Source of the DNA: Candidatus Flexicrinis affinis
Lineage (GTDB): Bacteria > Chloroflexota > Anaerolineae > Aggregatilineales > Phototrophicaceae
Direction of reading: 5' to 3'
DNA length: 64,000 nt
NCBI GenBank assembly: GCA_016716525.1
Contig: JADJWE010000001.1
Location: 124,001 to 188,000 of the forward strand
The notes under the pieces are model-generated. The model had not been told where the DNA came from, did not search any database, and saw only the letters and a program-made list of their open reading frames with translations. Shown in pieces: positions 25,274 through 34,773 of the stretch (the first letter of the stretch is position 1; every line of letters begins with the position of its first letter). The position numbers and the translations under genes were made by a program.

Positions 25274-25703
25274 CGTTCAGCCCATCGAAATCCTGTTGGT
25301 GGAGGACAACGCCGGCGACGCCCGCTTGACGCAGGAGGTCTTGAAGGACAGCAAGATCAAGAACAACCTGCACATCGTGGTGGACGGGGTCGAGGCGATG
25401 GAGTTCCTGCATCAGCGCGGAATCTATTCCTCCGCTCCACGGCCTGACATCATCCTGCTCGACCTCAACCTGCCTCGCATGGACGGCCGCGAAGTCCTGC
25501 GCGAGATAAAGGAAGACGATATCCTGCGCCGTATTCCGGTCGTCATCATGACGACATCGGACGACGAACACGACATTCTGGCCGCATACGATCTGTATGC
25601 GAACTGCTATATCACCAAGCCGGTCGACTTTCAGCGGTTCATCGACATTGTGAAAACGATCGAGAATTTCTGGTTCTCCATCGTTCGGCTGCCGCCGGAA
25701 TAG
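25260..25703 (+). CDS. Rcp1-like single-domain response regulator
   Basis: The 147-residue protein is a stand-alone receiver: acidic pair E15-D16 in LLVEDNAGDARLT, phospho-acceptor D68 in DIILLDLNLPRMDG and the conserved Lys in CYITKPVDF. This class usually partners PAS/phytochrome-type kinases. The start overlaps the kinase gene. The in-frame GTG at 25239 would add seven residues; I prefer the ATG at 25260 because GGAGGAGAAG then serves as ribosome-binding site. With no output domain, it probably passes phosphate on or acts by protein contact. Confidence 0.92.
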   Translation: MRLHDVQPIEILLVEDNAGDARLTQEVLKDSKIKNNLHIVVDGVEAMEFLHQRGIYSSAPRPDIILLDLNLPRMDGREVLREIKEDDILRRIPVVIMTTSDDEHDILAAYDLYANCYITKPVDFQRFIDIVKTIENFWFSIVRLPPE

Positions 25704-25725
25704 CGTTGGAATAGAGGCACGCGCG

Positions 25726-27645
25726 ATGCCGTTCAAGAATCCGCTTTATGTCCTGCTGATCGAGGACAACCCGGGTGATGCGCGCCTGATCCGCGAGCTG
25801 CTCCGGGAGGTGCCGTCGTTCATCATTACCCACACCGAAACGCTGGCTGATGGTCTGCGCGCCGCTGAAGTGAACGAGTTCGACGCAGTCCTCATCGACC
25901 TTTCGCTGCCGGACAGCCACGGCGTGGCTACCGTACTGCGACTCAGAGAAGCGCTGTCGAACGTCCCACTGGTCGTGTTAACCGGCTCGCAGGACGAGCA
26001 GCTCGGTATCGAGGCGGTGCAAGCCGGAGCGCAGGACTACCTCATCAAGGGCGAGGTGGATGCGCGCATCCTTCAGCGCTCGGTCCGCTACGCACGCGAA
26101 CGGCACCAGAGCGAGAAGGCCTATCGTTCGCTGATCGACGACGTGTTCGAAACGTCGATGGTGGGCGTATTGATCCTCGATCGCGGTTTCAATGTCGTTT
26201 GGATGAACGAGGCCATCGAGGTCTATTTTGGCGTATCGCGCGAGGCAATCGTCGGCGAAGACAAGCGCATCCTCATCGACAACAAGCTCAAGTGTATCTT
26301 CGCCGATCCAGACGACTACGCATCGCGCCTGCTGCGTGCTTATGAGGACGGCAGCTTCACCGATCGCTTCGAGTGCCACGTCACGCCCGGCGACGGCCGC
26401 GCCGAACGTTGGTTGGAGCATTGGAGCCAGCCCATCCGGCACGGCATGTACGCGGGTGGGCGGATCGAACAGTACACCGACATCACCGATCGCAAACACG
26501 CGGAATTCGCCGAGAGTCAGCAGCGGCAGTTCGCCGAAGCCCTTCGCAGTACCGCGGAAGCCCTCAACAGCACGCTCGATATCGAGGTCGTGCTCGATCG
26601 GATTCTGGAGAACATTGACAGCGTTGTCCCCAACGATGCCGCCAACATCGTCCTCCTTGAAGAGGATGAGCTGTACGTTGCCCGCAGTCATGGCGACGAA
26701 CCGTTTGGCGCGGATCTACCCGCCAAAGCCTCGGTCGACCTGAAGACCGTACCAGCGTTCGACACCATGGTTGTGACGCGCAACCCGATCTGCGTCGCAG
26801 ACATCAGCCAGACCGATCACCTCGGAGCGCTCGCAACCTCGACGCGCATGCGCGGGTATGTCGGTACGCCGATCGTGCTGCAGGACGATGTCGCCGGCTT
26901 TCTCAATGTTTTCTCGTACCGGGCGGCCGCGTTCGAACAGGACTCGGCCGACCGAATGAACGCCTTCGCGGCGCAAGCTGCCGTGGCAATCCAGAACGCG
27001 CGGCTATATTGGCGCTCGCGCGAGCTGGCCGCCGTTCAGGAACGCCAGCGTTTGGCCCGTGAGCTGCACGACTCCGTCAGTCAAACGCTGTTCTCGGCGC
27101 AGTCGATGGCGGAGGCGGGGTTGCGCCGGTGGGCCGCAAAACCCGAGCAGGCGCGGTCGCTTCTCGAGGACGTGCATCGGCTGTTGACGGGTGCGCTGGC
27201 CGAGATGCGTATTCTGCTGTTGGAGCTGCGTCCAGCCAGCCTCACGCAGGTCGGCCTCAAGCAGTTGTTCGAGCAGTACTTGCAGGGCACGCTCGCGAAT
27301 CAGCGTATCCACATCGATTTCGAGATCGAAGATATACCGATCTTCGCCGGAGAGGCGCAGATTGCGCTCTATCGCATCGTGCAGGAAGCGGTCAACAATG
27401 TCATCAAGCATGCCGCGGCGTCTCGTCTGACCGTTCGTGCCGTGACCGAAGATGGCCGCTTGGTGTTGAGCGTCATCGACGACGGCCGCGGTTTCTCTGC
27501 CGAGAACTCGGGCTCGGTCAGCATGGGCCTCGGCATCATGCGCGAGCGCGCCGAGAGCATCGGCGCCGCGATGCGCATCGAGAGCGAAGCAGGTCAAGGC
27601 ACCACCGTTATCGTTACATGGCCGATGGACTACGCTGAAGGGTAG
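25726..27645 (+). CDS. Hybrid sensor kinase (receiver-PAS-GAF-HisKA_3-HATPase)
   Basis: The 639-residue soluble protein begins with a receiver (D58 in AVLIDLSLPDSHG). A PAS domain (about 135-255), a GAF domain (about 265-430) and a NarL-type dimerisation domain follow, with H448 in ARELHDSVSQTLFSAQ. The short HATPase shows DDGRGF and GLGIMRERAESIGA. With the receiver at the N-terminus and a HisKA_3 kinase, it can be controlled by an upstream kinase and in turn phosphorylate a NarL-family regulator, which is the next gene 10 nt downstream. It lies 22 nt after the Rcp1-like gene. Confidence 0.92.
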   Translation: MPFKNPLYVLLIEDNPGDARLIRELLREVPSFIITHTETLADGLRAAEVNEFDAVLIDLSLPDSHGVATVLRLREALSNVPLVVLTGSQDEQLGIEAVQAGAQDYLIKGEVDARILQRSVRYARERHQSEKAYRSLIDDVFETSMVGVLILDRGFNVVWMNEAIEVYFGVSREAIVGEDKRILIDNKLKCIFADPDDYASRLLRAYEDGSFTDRFECHVTPGDGRAERWLEHWSQPIRHGMYAGGRIEQYTDITDRKHAEFAESQQRQFAEALRSTAEALNSTLDIEVVLDRILENIDSVVPNDAANIVLLEEDELYVARSHGDEPFGADLPAKASVDLKTVPAFDTMVVTRNPICVADISQTDHLGALATSTRMRGYVGTPIVLQDDVAGFLNVFSYRAAAFEQDSADRMNAFAAQAAVAIQNARLYWRSRELAAVQERQRLARELHDSVSQTLFSAQSMAEAGLRRWAAKPEQARSLLEDVHRLLTGALAEMRILLLELRPASLTQVGLKQLFEQYLQGTLANQRIHIDFEIEDIPIFAGEAQIALYRIVQEAVNNVIKHAAASRLTVRAVTEDGRLVLSVIDDGRGFSAENSGSVSMGLGIMRERAESIGAAMRIESEAGQGTTVIVTWPMDYAEG

Positions 27646-27655
27646 GGCACGCACT

Positions 27656-28285
27656 ATGGAAATCCGGATCGTACTGGCAGACGACCACGATATGGTACGC
27701 AAAGGGCTGCGGGTGTTGTTGGAGCAGTTCGACGACCTTGAGATTGTCGGGGAAGCGCGTGACGGTCAGGCTGCCATCGACGTGTGCCGGGAGCTCAAGC
27801 CCGACGTTCTGCTGCTCGACATGACGATGCCACAAATGAACGGCTTGACCGCACTGCCGCTGCTGCGCCAACACTGCCCTGAAACGCAGGTCATCGCCTT
27901 GACCAGCTTCGGCGATCCGGACACGGTGCAGACGGCGATCAAGAACGGCGCCATCAGCTACCTGATGAAGAACGTCACGGGCGACGAATTGGCAAGCGCG
28001 ATCCGCAAGGCGCACGGTGGTCAGCCCACTCTATCCCCGGAAGCGACGCAGGTGCTGATGCGTGCGGCGACGCAGCCGCCGCCCCTCGGCCACGACTTGA
28101 CCGAGCGTGAGCGCGAAGTGTTGGCGCTGATGGCGGAAGGCTTGAACAACCGCATGATCGGCGAACGCCTCTACATCAGCAGTTCGACCGTGAAGAATCA
28201 TGTCAGCAGTATTCTGAGCAAGCTCGGGACCATCAGCCGCACGCAGGCCGTGGCGCTGGCGGTCGAACACGGGCTTGTCGGCTGA
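27656..28285 (+). CDS. NarL/FixJ-family response regulator
   Basis: The 209-residue protein has a receiver (D9-D10 acidic pair, phospho-acceptor D55 in LLLDMTMPQMNG) and a C-terminal LuxR-type helix-turn-helix (LTEREREVLALMAEGLNNRMI through SSSTVKNHVSSILSKLG). It should bind DNA when phosphorylated, most likely by the HisKA_3 kinase encoded immediately upstream. It ends the four-gene signalling operon; its targets cannot be read from the window. Confidence 0.93.
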   Translation: MEIRIVLADDHDMVRKGLRVLLEQFDDLEIVGEARDGQAAIDVCRELKPDVLLLDMTMPQMNGLTALPLLRQHCPETQVIALTSFGDPDTVQTAIKNGAISYLMKNVTGDELASAIRKAHGGQPTLSPEATQVLMRAATQPPPLGHDLTEREREVLALMAEGLNNRMIGERLYISSSTVKNHVSSILSKLGTISRTQAVALAVEHGLVG

Positions 28286-28386
28286 CGTCTAGGCCACTGG
28301 CCGAATGTTGAAGACCTGCTATTGAGCCGTGTAACGCACGGTGAGCGATGAACTTTGGCAGTTTCTCATCACTCGCAACTTCATGC

Positions 28387-29475
28387 TTAGTCGGCGGGTT
28401 CTCGCAATAACGGAATTCCGCCTTCGACGCGTGTGGGGACGACACTCGCCTTACGGGGCTCGAGGATCAGGTACTTGACGAGGATCGACACCGTGCCGGC
28501 GACGGGAATCGCCAGCAGTGCGCCGACAACCCCGCCCAGCGTGAACCCCATCGACACGAACACGACCACCAACAGCGGGTCGAAGTCGGCGCTTTGCGAC
28601 ATCAGGCGCGGCGTAAGCCAATAATTCTCGACCTGCTGCAGTAGGAACGTCACGGCGAGAACGATCAGCGCGTCGCTGGGCGAGCTCAACAGCGCCACGA
28701 ATGTAGAGACCAGTACGCCGATTAGCCCGCCGACGATCGGTATGGCGGTGGCGACGGCATAGAAGAAACTGATCGTCGCGGCGTTGGGTATTTGCAGCAA
28801 GGTCAGTGCGACAAAGCAGATAACTCCAACAATCACGGATACCAGCGCGACCGAACGCACATAGCCGCCGAGCACGGTCTCGATCTCGTTGAGAATCGCC
28901 TCCACTTGCGGTCGTCGGCTGAGCGGAGTGAGCTCGATCAGGAACTGCTCGGCGCGTTCTCGGGTGCTCATCCAGTACAGGCCCATCGCGATAATCAGTA
29001 CGAATTCGCCGATGAAGCCGGTTGCACCGCCCAACAGGGACGGCGCCGTGATGCGGATCTGGCGCAGCACGTCGGCGACGGTCTCGCGAATACTGTCACT
29101 GTCGATTCCCATTTCAAAGTCAGTGCCGGTGAGCTGCCCGGCCCGAATTTCGATCCAGTTCATCGCCCAGATTATGCGATTGGCGAGCCTGTCTTCGTTG
29201 GTCAAGTACCCCGTGAACTGATTGATAACCGGCGGCAGAACAAGCACCAGAACGATGAATGTGGCGACGGCTAGGCCGCCATATACGATCAGTACAGCCG
29301 CGTTCTGCGGTATGCCCAGCTTCTTCAATCGAAGCACCGGCTTGCGAAGGGCAGAGGCGACGACGATCGCGACCAATACGCTGACCCATACGTTGAGCGT
29401 CATCGCCACAACGGCGGCGATACCCACCGCCGCCAAGACGGCGAGCGTACCTTTGAAGATTTGCGCGAGAGTCAT
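28387..29475 (-). CDS. AI-2E family transporter (PF01594)
   Basis: The 362-residue protein has about eight membrane helices and the family patterns SALRKPVLRLKKLGIPQNAAVLIVY near the N-terminus, VALTLLQIPNAATISFFYAVATAIPIVGGLIG and QQVENYWLTPRLMSQSADFDPLLVVV in the second half. The family includes the AI-2 exporter TqsA and Na+/H+ or efflux proteins; the true substrate here is open. It converges on the phosphorelay operon and lies upstream of nothing obviously related. Confidence 0.9.
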   Translation of the reverse strand: MTLAQIFKGTLAVLAAVGIAAVVAMTLNVWVSVLVAIVVASALRKPVLRLKKLGIPQNAAVLIVYGGLAVATFIVLVLVLPPVINQFTGYLTNEDRLANRIIWAMNWIEIRAGQLTGTDFEMGIDSDSIRETVADVLRQIRITAPSLLGGATGFIGEFVLIIAMGLYWMSTRERAEQFLIELTPLSRRPQVEAILNEIETVLGGYVRSVALVSVIVGVICFVALTLLQIPNAATISFFYAVATAIPIVGGLIGVLVSTFVALLSSPSDALIVLAVTFLLQQVENYWLTPRLMSQSADFDPLLVVVFVSMGFTLGGVVGALLAIPVAGTVSILVKYLILEPRKASVVPTRVEGGIPLLREPAD

Positions 29476-29541
29476 CGCTCGACATCCTTTACATGACCCG
29501 GCTGACGCGGGTTCAGATAGACGTGCTGCTCAACGTTAGTC

Positions 29542-29961
29542 TTATCCGACGTCCGGTTTGACGACTGCGGCTTCGAGGCAGCGCGTCAGTGCATCGACTG
29601 CCAGCGGTTTCGCAAGAATGTCCTTGACCGCTAGCCTGTGGGCGGCTGCTTCGTCCTCGACGGAGTCGAGCAAGAACACGACCGGCGGGAGCCCCGACTT
29701 GCCGTACCGAACCTGCAGCCTGCGCACAAACGCGGTGCCGTCCGTATCCGGGTTGCGAAAGTCGCCGATCAGTACGTCGGGCATCGCTGCGTTTTCGAGC
29801 AAGCCAAGCGCTTCGTCGGCGTTCTGCGGCGCGTATACCGTGTGGCCGCAGGACTCCAGCGTCGCCGCTACTGCCGCTAAGTCGGCGGCGTCATCGCTCA
29901 CGACCATCACGACGAATTTGCGACTCTTGTCGTCTTTCGATCCAAACAGACCGTTCAACAC
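29542..29961 (-). CDS. Single-domain receiver protein
   Basis: The 139-residue protein has the receiver fold with D23-D24 in VVSDDAADLAAV, phospho-acceptor D67 in VLIGDFRNPDTDG and the Lys in DILAKPLAVDA. It has no output domain, so it may act as a phosphate sink, a CheY-like switch or an adaptor. It is not in the nearby four-gene signalling operon but could be phosphorylated by its kinases. An N-terminal Lys-rich stretch precedes the fold. Confidence 0.85.
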   Translation of the reverse strand: MLNGLFGSKDDKSRKFVVMVVSDDAADLAAVAATLESCGHTVYAPQNADEALGLLENAAMPDVLIGDFRNPDTDGTAFVRRLQVRYGKSGLPPVVFLLDSVEDEAAAHRLAVKDILAKPLAVDALTRCLEAAVVKPDVG

Positions 29962-30236
29962 TGCCCTGCCTCCGTGACCGCATCACGCCGGCGTGTCTGC
30001 AAGCGTGATGGCTTCCTGATTCTCATCGACAGGGAGTATACGCACGTCAATGGGTGTTCAGAGGTGCTGTAGGGTGGAGTTGTGCATAGGCCAAGTGGGG
30101 GGTATGACGTGCAAATGGGACGCCTGACCCATTCCCATTGCGATCTTGTGGGCCATCAACGCGGCGCGTCATCCGCATATCCTAGACGTGTATGCTGCGG
30201 CATGCACCATCAATCTAAGAAACGGAGAAAACGACA

Positions 30237-30449
30237 ATGGACGGTTTCTGGGATCGTATCGCCGGTAAGTGGCAGCAGTTCAAGGGTGACGTGCGCGCCA
30301 AGTGGGGTGCACTCACAGACGACGATCTGGAAGAGATCAAGGGCAACCGCGACAAGCTCGTCGGCAAGATCCGCGAGCGCTACGGGATCGCCAAGGACGA
30401 AGTCGAACGCCAGATCAGCGAGTGGGAGCACGCGTACCGCAGCAGCTAA
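30237..30449 (+). CDS. CsbD-family stress protein
   Basis: The 70-residue protein shows the CsbD pattern: WDRIAGKWQQFKGDVRAKWG, LTDDDLEEIKGNRDKLVGKI and YGIAKDEVERQISEWE. CsbD proteins are small, soluble, abundant general-stress proteins (sigma-B dependent in Bacillus) without a known biochemical role. The start follows GGAGAAAACGACA, and a strong intrinsic terminator follows, so it is monocistronic. The 275 bases upstream hold no gene and should contain its promoter, which I cannot pinpoint. Confidence 0.93.
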   Translation: MDGFWDRIAGKWQQFKGDVRAKWGALTDDDLEEIKGNRDKLVGKIRERYGIAKDEVERQISEWEHAYRSS

Positions 30450-30489
30450 CAACCGCTGACCGGACACGGGCTTTCAGATAGGCCTTACC

Positions 30490-30524
30490 GGGGCCGTCTC
30501 TCGACAGGGGGACGGCCCCTTTCT
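30490..30524 (+). terminator. Intrinsic terminator after csbD-like gene
   Basis: GGGGCCGTC (30490-30498) pairs with GACGGCCCC (30511-30519) and is followed by TTTCTATT. It overlaps the 3' end of the convergent GH144-like gene by a few bases. Confidence 0.85.
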
Positions 30525-32358
30525 ATTGCCCGCGAACCCGCGCCAGATACGCCGGCGTGATGGCGTAATCGCCCGTGCTTTCGATGAAGCCCATCGCATC
30601 CAGCCCAAACTGGACGCGCGGGTGAGACATGAACCACTCCCAGACCGCGCCGTCCTGCCAATTGGCGATCATGAGCAGGATGTCGCCTTGGTCGATGCCG
30701 ATGTGTTCGTGCGAGTACCAGTCCTCGTCGGCGTTGATGGCACTCACGAAGCCGTACTTGCCCCACACACGCGAACCATAGACGCGCAGCATCGCCCGCA
30801 TGCCCTCGAGCGCGATCTCGGGTGTGAACGGCAGACATGCCACCGAGGCGTACGGCGCGATCGTCCCGTTGTGGTTGCCCTCAGCAGCGCCAAACGCACG
30901 GTAGCCGAACGGGCCGTCGGAGGCGCTCAGTCCCCAGACGCCGTCCCGATAAGTCTGGTAGCGGTCGCTGCGGTCGATTGTGAACTGCCGGTTCCGCTCG
31001 CAGGCGCGCACCGTGTTGTTCCAGTAGTTCGCATACGCGTCCTCTTTGTCGCGTAGGTCCGCGAACGCCAGCGGGTATTGATAGACGAACAGCGGCTCGC
31101 CCGGCAGATAGATGTACTCGCCTTCGAGGTTGACTGGCCGCCTCCACGACTCCCACGCGGATGCAGGAATCGGGTGGGTGGGCGAGCCGAGCGCCAACAC
31201 ATAGAGGATCAGGCTCTCGTCGAAGTGATCCCACGATGCGCTGAGGAAACCGTTCTCCGGAAACCAGCCCATACGCGGCACGGTTGCGCCGGCCGCCATC
31301 CAGTCCCATTCGACGTTCTCATACAGCGTGTCTGCCAGCCGCTGCACATCTGTGCCCTCGAAATACTGCCCGGCTACCAGCGCGCCGGCCACCAGCAGCG
31401 CGGTATCGATAGACGACAACTCGCTGTTACAGCGCCGCTGCCCGGTCTCAACATCGACGAAGTGATAGAAGAAGCCGTGCTCGCCCTGCACGCCGCCGCT
31501 GACAAACGTATCCAGGGTGACGCGTGCGCGTTCGTATCCTTCGTCGCGTGTGATCCAACCCCGTTCGATAGCGACGGGGATAGCGGCGAGGCCGAAACCG
31601 ACCGATGCGATGCTCGCCGACGAATTCACGGTGTTGCGGTCTCGAATGAGGCCGGTGCGCGGCGATGCTTCGTGCCAGAAGAAGTCGAACGTCTTCCGTG
31701 CGACGGCATCCACCAACGCGGCATCATCCATCGCCAGAAGCGCCTCGGCCTCCTGCTGGTAGAGCGCCTCGATCTCCGGACCATCCGGGGCGTTCTCCAT
31801 CTCGAGGACGATGTTCCCTAGATAGAACGGCTCGGTCAATGGCGGCTTTGCCCCGTTGTCTTCCTGATGGAAGAAGGCGACGTACATGACATACGCGCGG
31901 TCCTCGCGCGCTTCACGGAGCGCCGGGACAAGCGGAAACGTTACCTTGATCCAACCGTTCGTGCCGTCCGCGATGCCGAATTGACCGCCTACCCACGTCC
32001 ATCCCGACGTCACGTCTCCCAGACCGAGGAAGAAGGTGTTGGGGTTGAGCGCGTTCTCCGGCGGCAAATAGACATTCAGGACGACTTCTCCGTGCAGTGC
32101 CCATCCGCCCAGCTCATCGCCGCGTACAGGGTAGGCGAGCTTCGTTTCGTCGCTGCTGCCGCCCGGCGTAATCCTCAGCGCGGGTTCGCCGTTGACGTCA
32201 CCGATGTCAAATGTCGTCCCGGTGCCATCGTCGTCAAGACGGTTGATCTTCATCGCTGCCCATGCCTCCCATACTTGCCCATCGGTCTGTGCTGAAACGA
32301 TTGCTCCGCCCGTGACAACGCACGCAAGACACAGAATCAGAAGGCGCACGACTCGCAT
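30523..32358 (-). CDS. Exported GH144-like glucanase ('glucoamylase-like' domain, PF10091)
   Basis: The 611-residue protein has a signal peptide (LLILCLACVVTGGAIVSAQT), a beta-sandwich, carbohydrate-binding-like domain (about 25-195) and an (alpha/alpha)6-barrel domain (about 210-611). Typical of PF10091/GH144 are FFWHEASPRTGLIRDRN, ASIASVGFGLAAIPVAIERGWI, SWDHFDESLILYVLALG, DGVWGLSASDGPFGYRAFG and WYSHEHIGIDQGDILLMIANW. Characterised GH144 enzymes are endo-beta-1,2-glucanases releasing sophoro-oligosaccharides. Secretion plus the downstream GH94 phosphorylase and sugar importers suggests it makes the oligosaccharides the cell imports. It follows the GH35-like gene by 29 nt; GAGGG precedes its start. 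Substrate assignment is an inference. Confidence 0.85.
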   Translation of the reverse strand: MRVVRLLILCLACVVTGGAIVSAQTDGQVWEAWAAMKINRLDDDGTGTTFDIGDVNGEPALRITPGGSSDETKLAYPVRGDELGGWALHGEVVLNVYLPPENALNPNTFFLGLGDVTSGWTWVGGQFGIADGTNGWIKVTFPLVPALREAREDRAYVMYVAFFHQEDNGAKPPLTEPFYLGNIVLEMENAPDGPEIEALYQQEAEALLAMDDAALVDAVARKTFDFFWHEASPRTGLIRDRNTVNSSASIASVGFGLAAIPVAIERGWITRDEGYERARVTLDTFVSGGVQGEHGFFYHFVDVETGQRRCNSELSSIDTALLVAGALVAGQYFEGTDVQRLADTLYENVEWDWMAAGATVPRMGWFPENGFLSASWDHFDESLILYVLALGSPTHPIPASAWESWRRPVNLEGEYIYLPGEPLFVYQYPLAFADLRDKEDAYANYWNNTVRACERNRQFTIDRSDRYQTYRDGVWGLSASDGPFGYRAFGAAEGNHNGTIAPYASVACLPFTPEIALEGMRAMLRVYGSRVWGKYGFVSAINADEDWYSHEHIGIDQGDILLMIANWQDGAVWEWFMSHPRVQFGLDAMGFIESTGDYAITPAYLARVRGQ

Positions 32359-32387
32359 TGGCTAGACCCTCGCGCTTGCGGATAGGA

Positions 32388-34712
32388 TCACTGTTCGTCG
32401 GGTCCGCGTATCAACTCGATCACGCCGTGGCCCACGCGGACCTTCACCCGCCGGCCGCCTGCCGGTTCAGTGTCAAGCGATGGTGCGCAGTGGTATCCGG
32501 CGAGGCTGAGCTCGGCAACCGCATCGTCGCGCGCCGTCCGCAGCAGCACTCGCGCTCCGTCGTCGGCAACCTCGACCACTTCGGAGGTCAGGTAGTGCAC
32601 CACAATGCCGGGCCTGACTTGCCACTCGATCGGCAGCACCGCGCCGTGCCGTGCCGGAAGCGAGACGGCATTCCCGCCCAGTAGCGGCGTGCCGGCGGAG
32701 CTGATGACCGTCTCGACCGGGTCGTCGCGATAGTTGTTTACGAAGAGGAAGCTGCCGCGCTCGCCTGTCGACAGCCGCACGTCCGCCCATTCGCTCATGC
32801 TGAACGCAGGCGCGCACCCGACGCGGTTCGCCATCTGATTTACGATGTCGATATCTTCGAGCGTGTTGGCCGGCAGCGCCGCACCGAACAGCATGACACG
32901 TCCATCCCCGACTCGTTTGAAGACCCCGACCGGATCGCCGTCCGCCGACGTCGCGAAAACCTCGTCGAAGTCACCCCCGTACGTCTCGACAAACGATGCG
33001 GGGACGTCTGGGTAGTCGAAGGCCTGGATCGTGACCCGCGTGAATGGCGGATCGCTGTAGATGCCGTTGATCCCGATCGCATCCTTCAGGATCGTGCACG
33101 GCTCGTGGTCGAACGTCTCCTCGCAGAGCCGGCCCGCGATCACCAGCGTGCCGCCCTGCCGGACATAATCGGCGAGAGACTGCTGGACATCGGCGTCGCA
33201 CTGTTTTTCCATCATCACCCATAAGACGGGCGTCTGCTTGGCATCCAGCGCCGTGCGCGCCAGTTCGACGGCCTCGAACGGCCGGTGCGTGAGCGCTAGC
33301 CCGCGCGCCAAAAAGTCGAACAGGACGGTATCGCGCTGGTGGGTGAGGATGTCGGTCGCGGGCTTGGTGAATGCGTTGTCGATCTCGGTCATGAACTGGT
33401 CGAGTACATAACCGATGGTTGCCACGGTTGCCGGGCGGGAGCGCACCAGATCGTCGCCGTAGGCCGAGAGCATGCGCGACAGTTTCGGATAGCGGTGATA
33501 GTGCGCCCGCAGCGAACCATCTTTGCGCACCGGATGCCCCCAGTCATGGCGCTTGACCGGCGAAAGCACCGGATCGTTTTCGCCGTCAAAGAACAGGTAA
33601 TGGTTGATCGCGCGCATCCCGCACGAGATGCACAAGCGGCTGTGCAGGTCATAGAACGACGCCTGCTCGCCGCTGAAGTCCTGATTTCCGCCGGCCTTGA
33701 ACTCGATCGAAAAGAGCGCCTGCTGCGGATTCTGCACCGCTTTAGTCATCTCGTTGACGAGCAACAGTTGATGGTAATTGCCCTCGCCGATGGATCTGGG
33801 GTAGACGTCGGTGGCGCTCACCATGCCGTCAATCGCCATGGCGTCGATGAGCTGCGAGATGCCAATCGGGAATGTCTTGCCGCCGTTGGCAAAGCCGTGG
33901 ATGTTCAGCACCGGCGGGACATCCATGCCATAGTGCTTCGCCCGTGTCCACAGGTGCGCCTTATACTCGCGAAGGTACCCACGATAGAACCGGCGGTAGT
34001 CTTCGAGGACCGGTACCGCGTGCGGCAGCTTGGGATCATTGAGCTGCTCGTGCAGCAAACCCGCGAGGTCGGCGGCGGGGTAGCGCACTGAAAGACCGTC
34101 GCCATAGCGCCGGCGCAGGTCTGCAGCGAACCGCGCGATCGTGTCGGGGTTGATGTCGACGATGTTGCGCACCCACTGGATCATGCCCATTTCGTTGTCG
34201 AGCTGGATGAGCAGGATGTTCCCGCCGTGCGTTACCTGACGCGGCGTCAGGACGTCGAATACGGCGCGGTACCACCCTTCGACAGCGGCGAGAAAGTCGG
34301 GATGCATGTAACTGGCGACGTTTTCGGTCTTGCCGCCTTGCGAGACGAACGCCGCCTGCGGGAATCGCTCGAACACCCACGGCGGGATGCCCTCGTTGAT
34401 CGTCTCGGCCATGATGTACGGGCCGGGGCGCGCGATGACGTACAGTCCCATCTCGGTTGCGAGGTCTATGAACCCGGCGAGGTCGCGCATGGGATGGGTG
34501 TGGCCGTCGAGATCGGATACGTCCGGTGCCGGTTGGTGCCACAGCCACGGGATATACATCGCGACGGCGTTGAAACCGGCTTGTTGCAGCAGCCCTAGAC
34601 GATGCGCCCACTGATCGGCCGGAGTGCGGTAATAGTGGAACTCGCCGGCATGAATCAAGATGGGGTGATCGTTAAGCCAGAACTGACCGTCGCGAACGTC
34701 AAACGAACTCAT
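32388..34712 (-). CDS. Cytoplasmic GH35-like (GH-A clan) beta-glycosidase
   Basis: The 774-residue protein opens with the GH35 pattern: HAGEFHYYRTPADQWAHRL, GFNAVAMYIPWLWHQP and VIARPGPYIMAE. The acid/base pair is N173-E174 in LIQLDNEMG, and E337 in FSIEFKAGG is the likely nucleophile. A later domain (about 520-640) resembles the GATase-like fold of GH42 enzymes (YVRQGGTLVIAG), and a beta-rich domain ends the protein. No signal peptide is present. GH35 members are mostly beta-galactosidases, but here, beside GH144 and GH94 genes, another beta-glycoside is possible. The ATG complementary to 34710-34712 has AAAGGTGG upstream; the 42-residue extension to 34838 is not protein-like. Confidence 0.83.
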   Translation of the reverse strand: MSSFDVRDGQFWLNDHPILIHAGEFHYYRTPADQWAHRLGLLQQAGFNAVAMYIPWLWHQPAPDVSDLDGHTHPMRDLAGFIDLATEMGLYVIARPGPYIMAETINEGIPPWVFERFPQAAFVSQGGKTENVASYMHPDFLAAVEGWYRAVFDVLTPRQVTHGGNILLIQLDNEMGMIQWVRNIVDINPDTIARFAADLRRRYGDGLSVRYPAADLAGLLHEQLNDPKLPHAVPVLEDYRRFYRGYLREYKAHLWTRAKHYGMDVPPVLNIHGFANGGKTFPIGISQLIDAMAIDGMVSATDVYPRSIGEGNYHQLLLVNEMTKAVQNPQQALFSIEFKAGGNQDFSGEQASFYDLHSRLCISCGMRAINHYLFFDGENDPVLSPVKRHDWGHPVRKDGSLRAHYHRYPKLSRMLSAYGDDLVRSRPATVATIGYVLDQFMTEIDNAFTKPATDILTHQRDTVLFDFLARGLALTHRPFEAVELARTALDAKQTPVLWVMMEKQCDADVQQSLADYVRQGGTLVIAGRLCEETFDHEPCTILKDAIGINGIYSDPPFTRVTIQAFDYPDVPASFVETYGGDFDEVFATSADGDPVGVFKRVGDGRVMLFGAALPANTLEDIDIVNQMANRVGCAPAFSMSEWADVRLSTGERGSFLFVNNYRDDPVETVISSAGTPLLGGNAVSLPARHGAVLPIEWQVRPGIVVHYLTSEVVEVADDGARVLLRTARDDAVAELSLAGYHCAPSLDTEPAGGRRVKVRVGHGVIELIRGPDEQ

Positions 34713-34773
34713 TTCGATCCACCTTTCGCCACCTAAACCGCCAGTCTGCCGGGCGTGGTTCGGACGTCCTTTG

